A DNA stretch of 5,251 nt from Candidatus Bathyarchaeum sp. GTDB lineage: Archaea; Thermoproteota; Bathyarchaeia; Bathyarchaeales; Bathyarchaeaceae. Numbering within the stretch: the stretch's first letter is position 1; every line of letters starts with the position of its first letter. The stretch lies in the NCBI GenBank assembly GCA_004376385.1, contig SOJY01000074.1, positions 1-5,251 of the forward strand, written 5' to 3'. This document shows, piece after piece, positions 4,319-5,251 of the stretch. The position numbers were made by a program, and so were the translations under genes. The notes below the pieces were generated by a model. It worked only from the letters and a program-made list of their open reading frames with translations, was not told the origin of the DNA and searched no databases.

Positions 4319-4621
4319 TCAGCTACATATAATGAACTGCTTAGACACTACCACTAAATATCTCAATATCCAAAAAATCACTATAACTTTCTTTATTACA
4401 AAATGGAACTGATCATCTTCTTTCCATTTACGGACCAATTCATAGCCTTTTAGGCGGGTCAAAATGTTCATATTCTCTTCCGCAGAAGGACAGTTCGCTA
4501 TAACCTCCAAGGTTTGCCCAATCTCCATCTTGTCCAATTCCATCCTTGCCTCAACAAGCGGCAATGAACAGCAAAGCCCTGAACAGTCCAAAACTTTTTT
4601 TGGTTCACCATCATCCGCCAT
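4319..4621 (-). CDS. TusA-family (SirA/YedF-like) sulfur carrier with variant motif and hydrophobic tail
   Basis: TusA-family proteins carry sulfur as a persulfide on one cysteine. Here the family signature GLxCPxPL reads GLCCSLPL (residues 15-22): the active Cys18 and second Pro21 are kept, but the first Pro is Ser19. The rest fits well: LVEARMELDKMEIGQTLEV (22-40), NCPSAEENMNIL (43-54), LKGYELV (57-63) and FHFVIKK (72-78). Canonical family members end about here, at roughly 75-80 residues. This one has about 22 more residues, mostly hydrophobic (VIVIFWILRYLVVV, 79-92), which could anchor it to the membrane. The ATG at 4619-4621 is preferred over the upstream ATG at 4652-4654 because GTGAGGGA lies just 6 nt before it; the upstream start would add 11 residues. 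A frameshift creating the tail cannot be ruled out. It is divergent from surE. Confidence 0.8.
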   Translation of the reverse strand: MADDGEPKKVLDCSGLCCSLPLVEARMELDKMEIGQTLEVIANCPSAEENMNILTRLKGYELVRKWKEDDQFHFVIKKVIVIFWILRYLVVVSKQFIICS

Positions 4622-4687
4622 ACCGATTCCCTCACAATAAACTTGGTACAACAAAAAACAAAAACATTTCCTGAGAACAAGAATACC

Positions 4688-4696
4688 CTAAAATAA
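4688..4696 (+). promoter_or_regulatory. TATA-like box of surE
   Basis: CTAAAATAA, centred near 4692, predicts a transcript start near 4718. This leaves a leader of about 15 nt that contains the GAGGA ribosome-binding site (4722-4726). Read on the other strand (TTATTTTA), the same box could also serve the divergent TusA-family gene with a leader of about 45 nt. Confidence 0.45.
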
Positions 4697-4732
4697 CGGA
4701 ACATCATATCTAATGCAATCTGAGGAATTACT

Positions 4733-5251
4733 TTGCCAACTATCCTAGTAATCAACGACGACGGCATCAAATCGATTGGTTTATTCGCTCTTGTAAAGCA
4801 GCTGAAGAAACTGGGAGATGTGATTGTTGTCACTCCTGGAGATGAGAAGAGCGGCATCGGAAAAGCCATCAGCATCGGTCAAGTAAACGTAACTGAAACT
4901 AGTTTTGATGATGGAACAAGAGCGTACGCCACGGCAGGTACGCCAGCGGACTCTTTCCTGATAGCAGTTAACAAAATCCTGAAATGTATGCCAGACTTGC
5001 TTGTGTCTGGAGTAAACATAGGTCCAAACCTTGGAATAGATGACCTGCTGACTTCAGGTACAGTGGGAGCCACATTTGAAGCCGCCATCCACCACGTACC
5101 AGCCATAGCCGTTTCCTATTGCCTGTCCGAAATCACCGAGAAGATGGCTGACAAACGGAAAGTTTCGGTGAAAGACTTGGATCTGGCAGCCACTCTCGCC
5201 TATAAAGCCGCCAGACACGTGTTAGAAAAGGGGATGCCATCGGATGTGGAC
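4733..5251 (+). CDS. surE: 5'/3'-nucleotidase SurE (C-terminus cut by the window edge)
   Basis: SurE is a metal-dependent phosphatase that removes phosphate from nucleoside 5'- and 3'-monophosphates, linking it to nucleotide turnover and stress survival. The 173 residues present begin MPTILVINDDGIKSIGLFAL, with the metal ligands Asp9 and Asp10, then VVTPGDEKSGIGKAIS (32-47; Ser40 is the next metal ligand), GTPADS (69-74), PDLLVSGVNIGPNLG (87-101; metal ligand Asn95) and TSGTVGAT (107-114). These are the family motifs in the right order and spacing, so the protein looks active. Family members are usually about 250-270 residues, so roughly a third is missing at the right edge. The start is a TTG with GAGGA 6 nt upstream; it sits directly before the first beta strand, and an ATG start would be too far inside. 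Confidence 0.95.
   Translation, partial: MPTILVINDDGIKSIGLFALVKQLKKLGDVIVVTPGDEKSGIGKAISIGQVNVTETSFDDGTRAYATAGTPADSFLIAVNKILKCMPDLLVSGVNIGPNLGIDDLLTSGTVGATFEAAIHHVPAIAVSYCLSEITEKMADKRKVSVKDLDLAATLAYKAARHVLEKGMPSDVD

Overview
The window looks like a chromosomal segment of an archaeon, most likely of the TACK group (Bathyarchaeia-like). The evidence is a stand-alone GMP synthase ATP-pyrophosphatase subunit with no fused glutaminase domain, a DUF365-type PUA/ASCH-like protein, a NitrOD5-like protein, a possible arcadin-1-like protein, TATA-type boxes about 26 nt ahead of likely transcript starts, leaderless-looking genes, and TTG/GTG starts. The taxonomic placement is inference; no rRNA or marker phylogeny is available here.

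Left third (1-945). This stretch is gene-poor, but the minus strand carries three small items: a 48-aa ribbon-helix-helix regulator (128-274) with a palindrome in its promoter, an orphan PEF-CTERM-like anchor tail (429-575) that looks like a gene remnant, and a 36-aa CxxC/CxxC zinc-ribbon protein (576-686) in the same frame, just upstream of that tail. Positions 1-127 hold no gene I can support, only T-tracts behind the regulator gene.

Middle (946-3369, plus strand). A DUF365-like gene overlaps the GMP synthase subunit B gene by 4 bp (TTGA) and probably shares its transcript. The GMP synthase protein has about 80-90 extra residues in its C-terminal domain compared with the familiar bacterial form. 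A separate TATA box then drives a nearly leaderless 112-aa arcadin-1-like gene, followed by acylphosphatase.

Right (3370-5251). Between acylphosphatase and a minus-strand NitrOD5-like gene lies a GC-richer island (3438-3549) that folds on paper into a four-way junction closed by an 11-bp stem. On the minus strand it has a TATA box at the right distance and a T-run directly behind the stem, so it is a good candidate for an unrecognised structured RNA. After the NitrOD5-like gene come a TusA-family gene (minus) with a variant CPxP motif and a hydrophobic tail, and a divergent surE gene (plus) that runs off the right edge.

Functionally, guaA-B and surE both belong to purine nucleotide metabolism, at opposite ends (GMP synthesis and nucleoside monophosphate dephosphorylation). 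I see no operon linking them. No transposase, CRISPR array, rRNA or tRNA was found.
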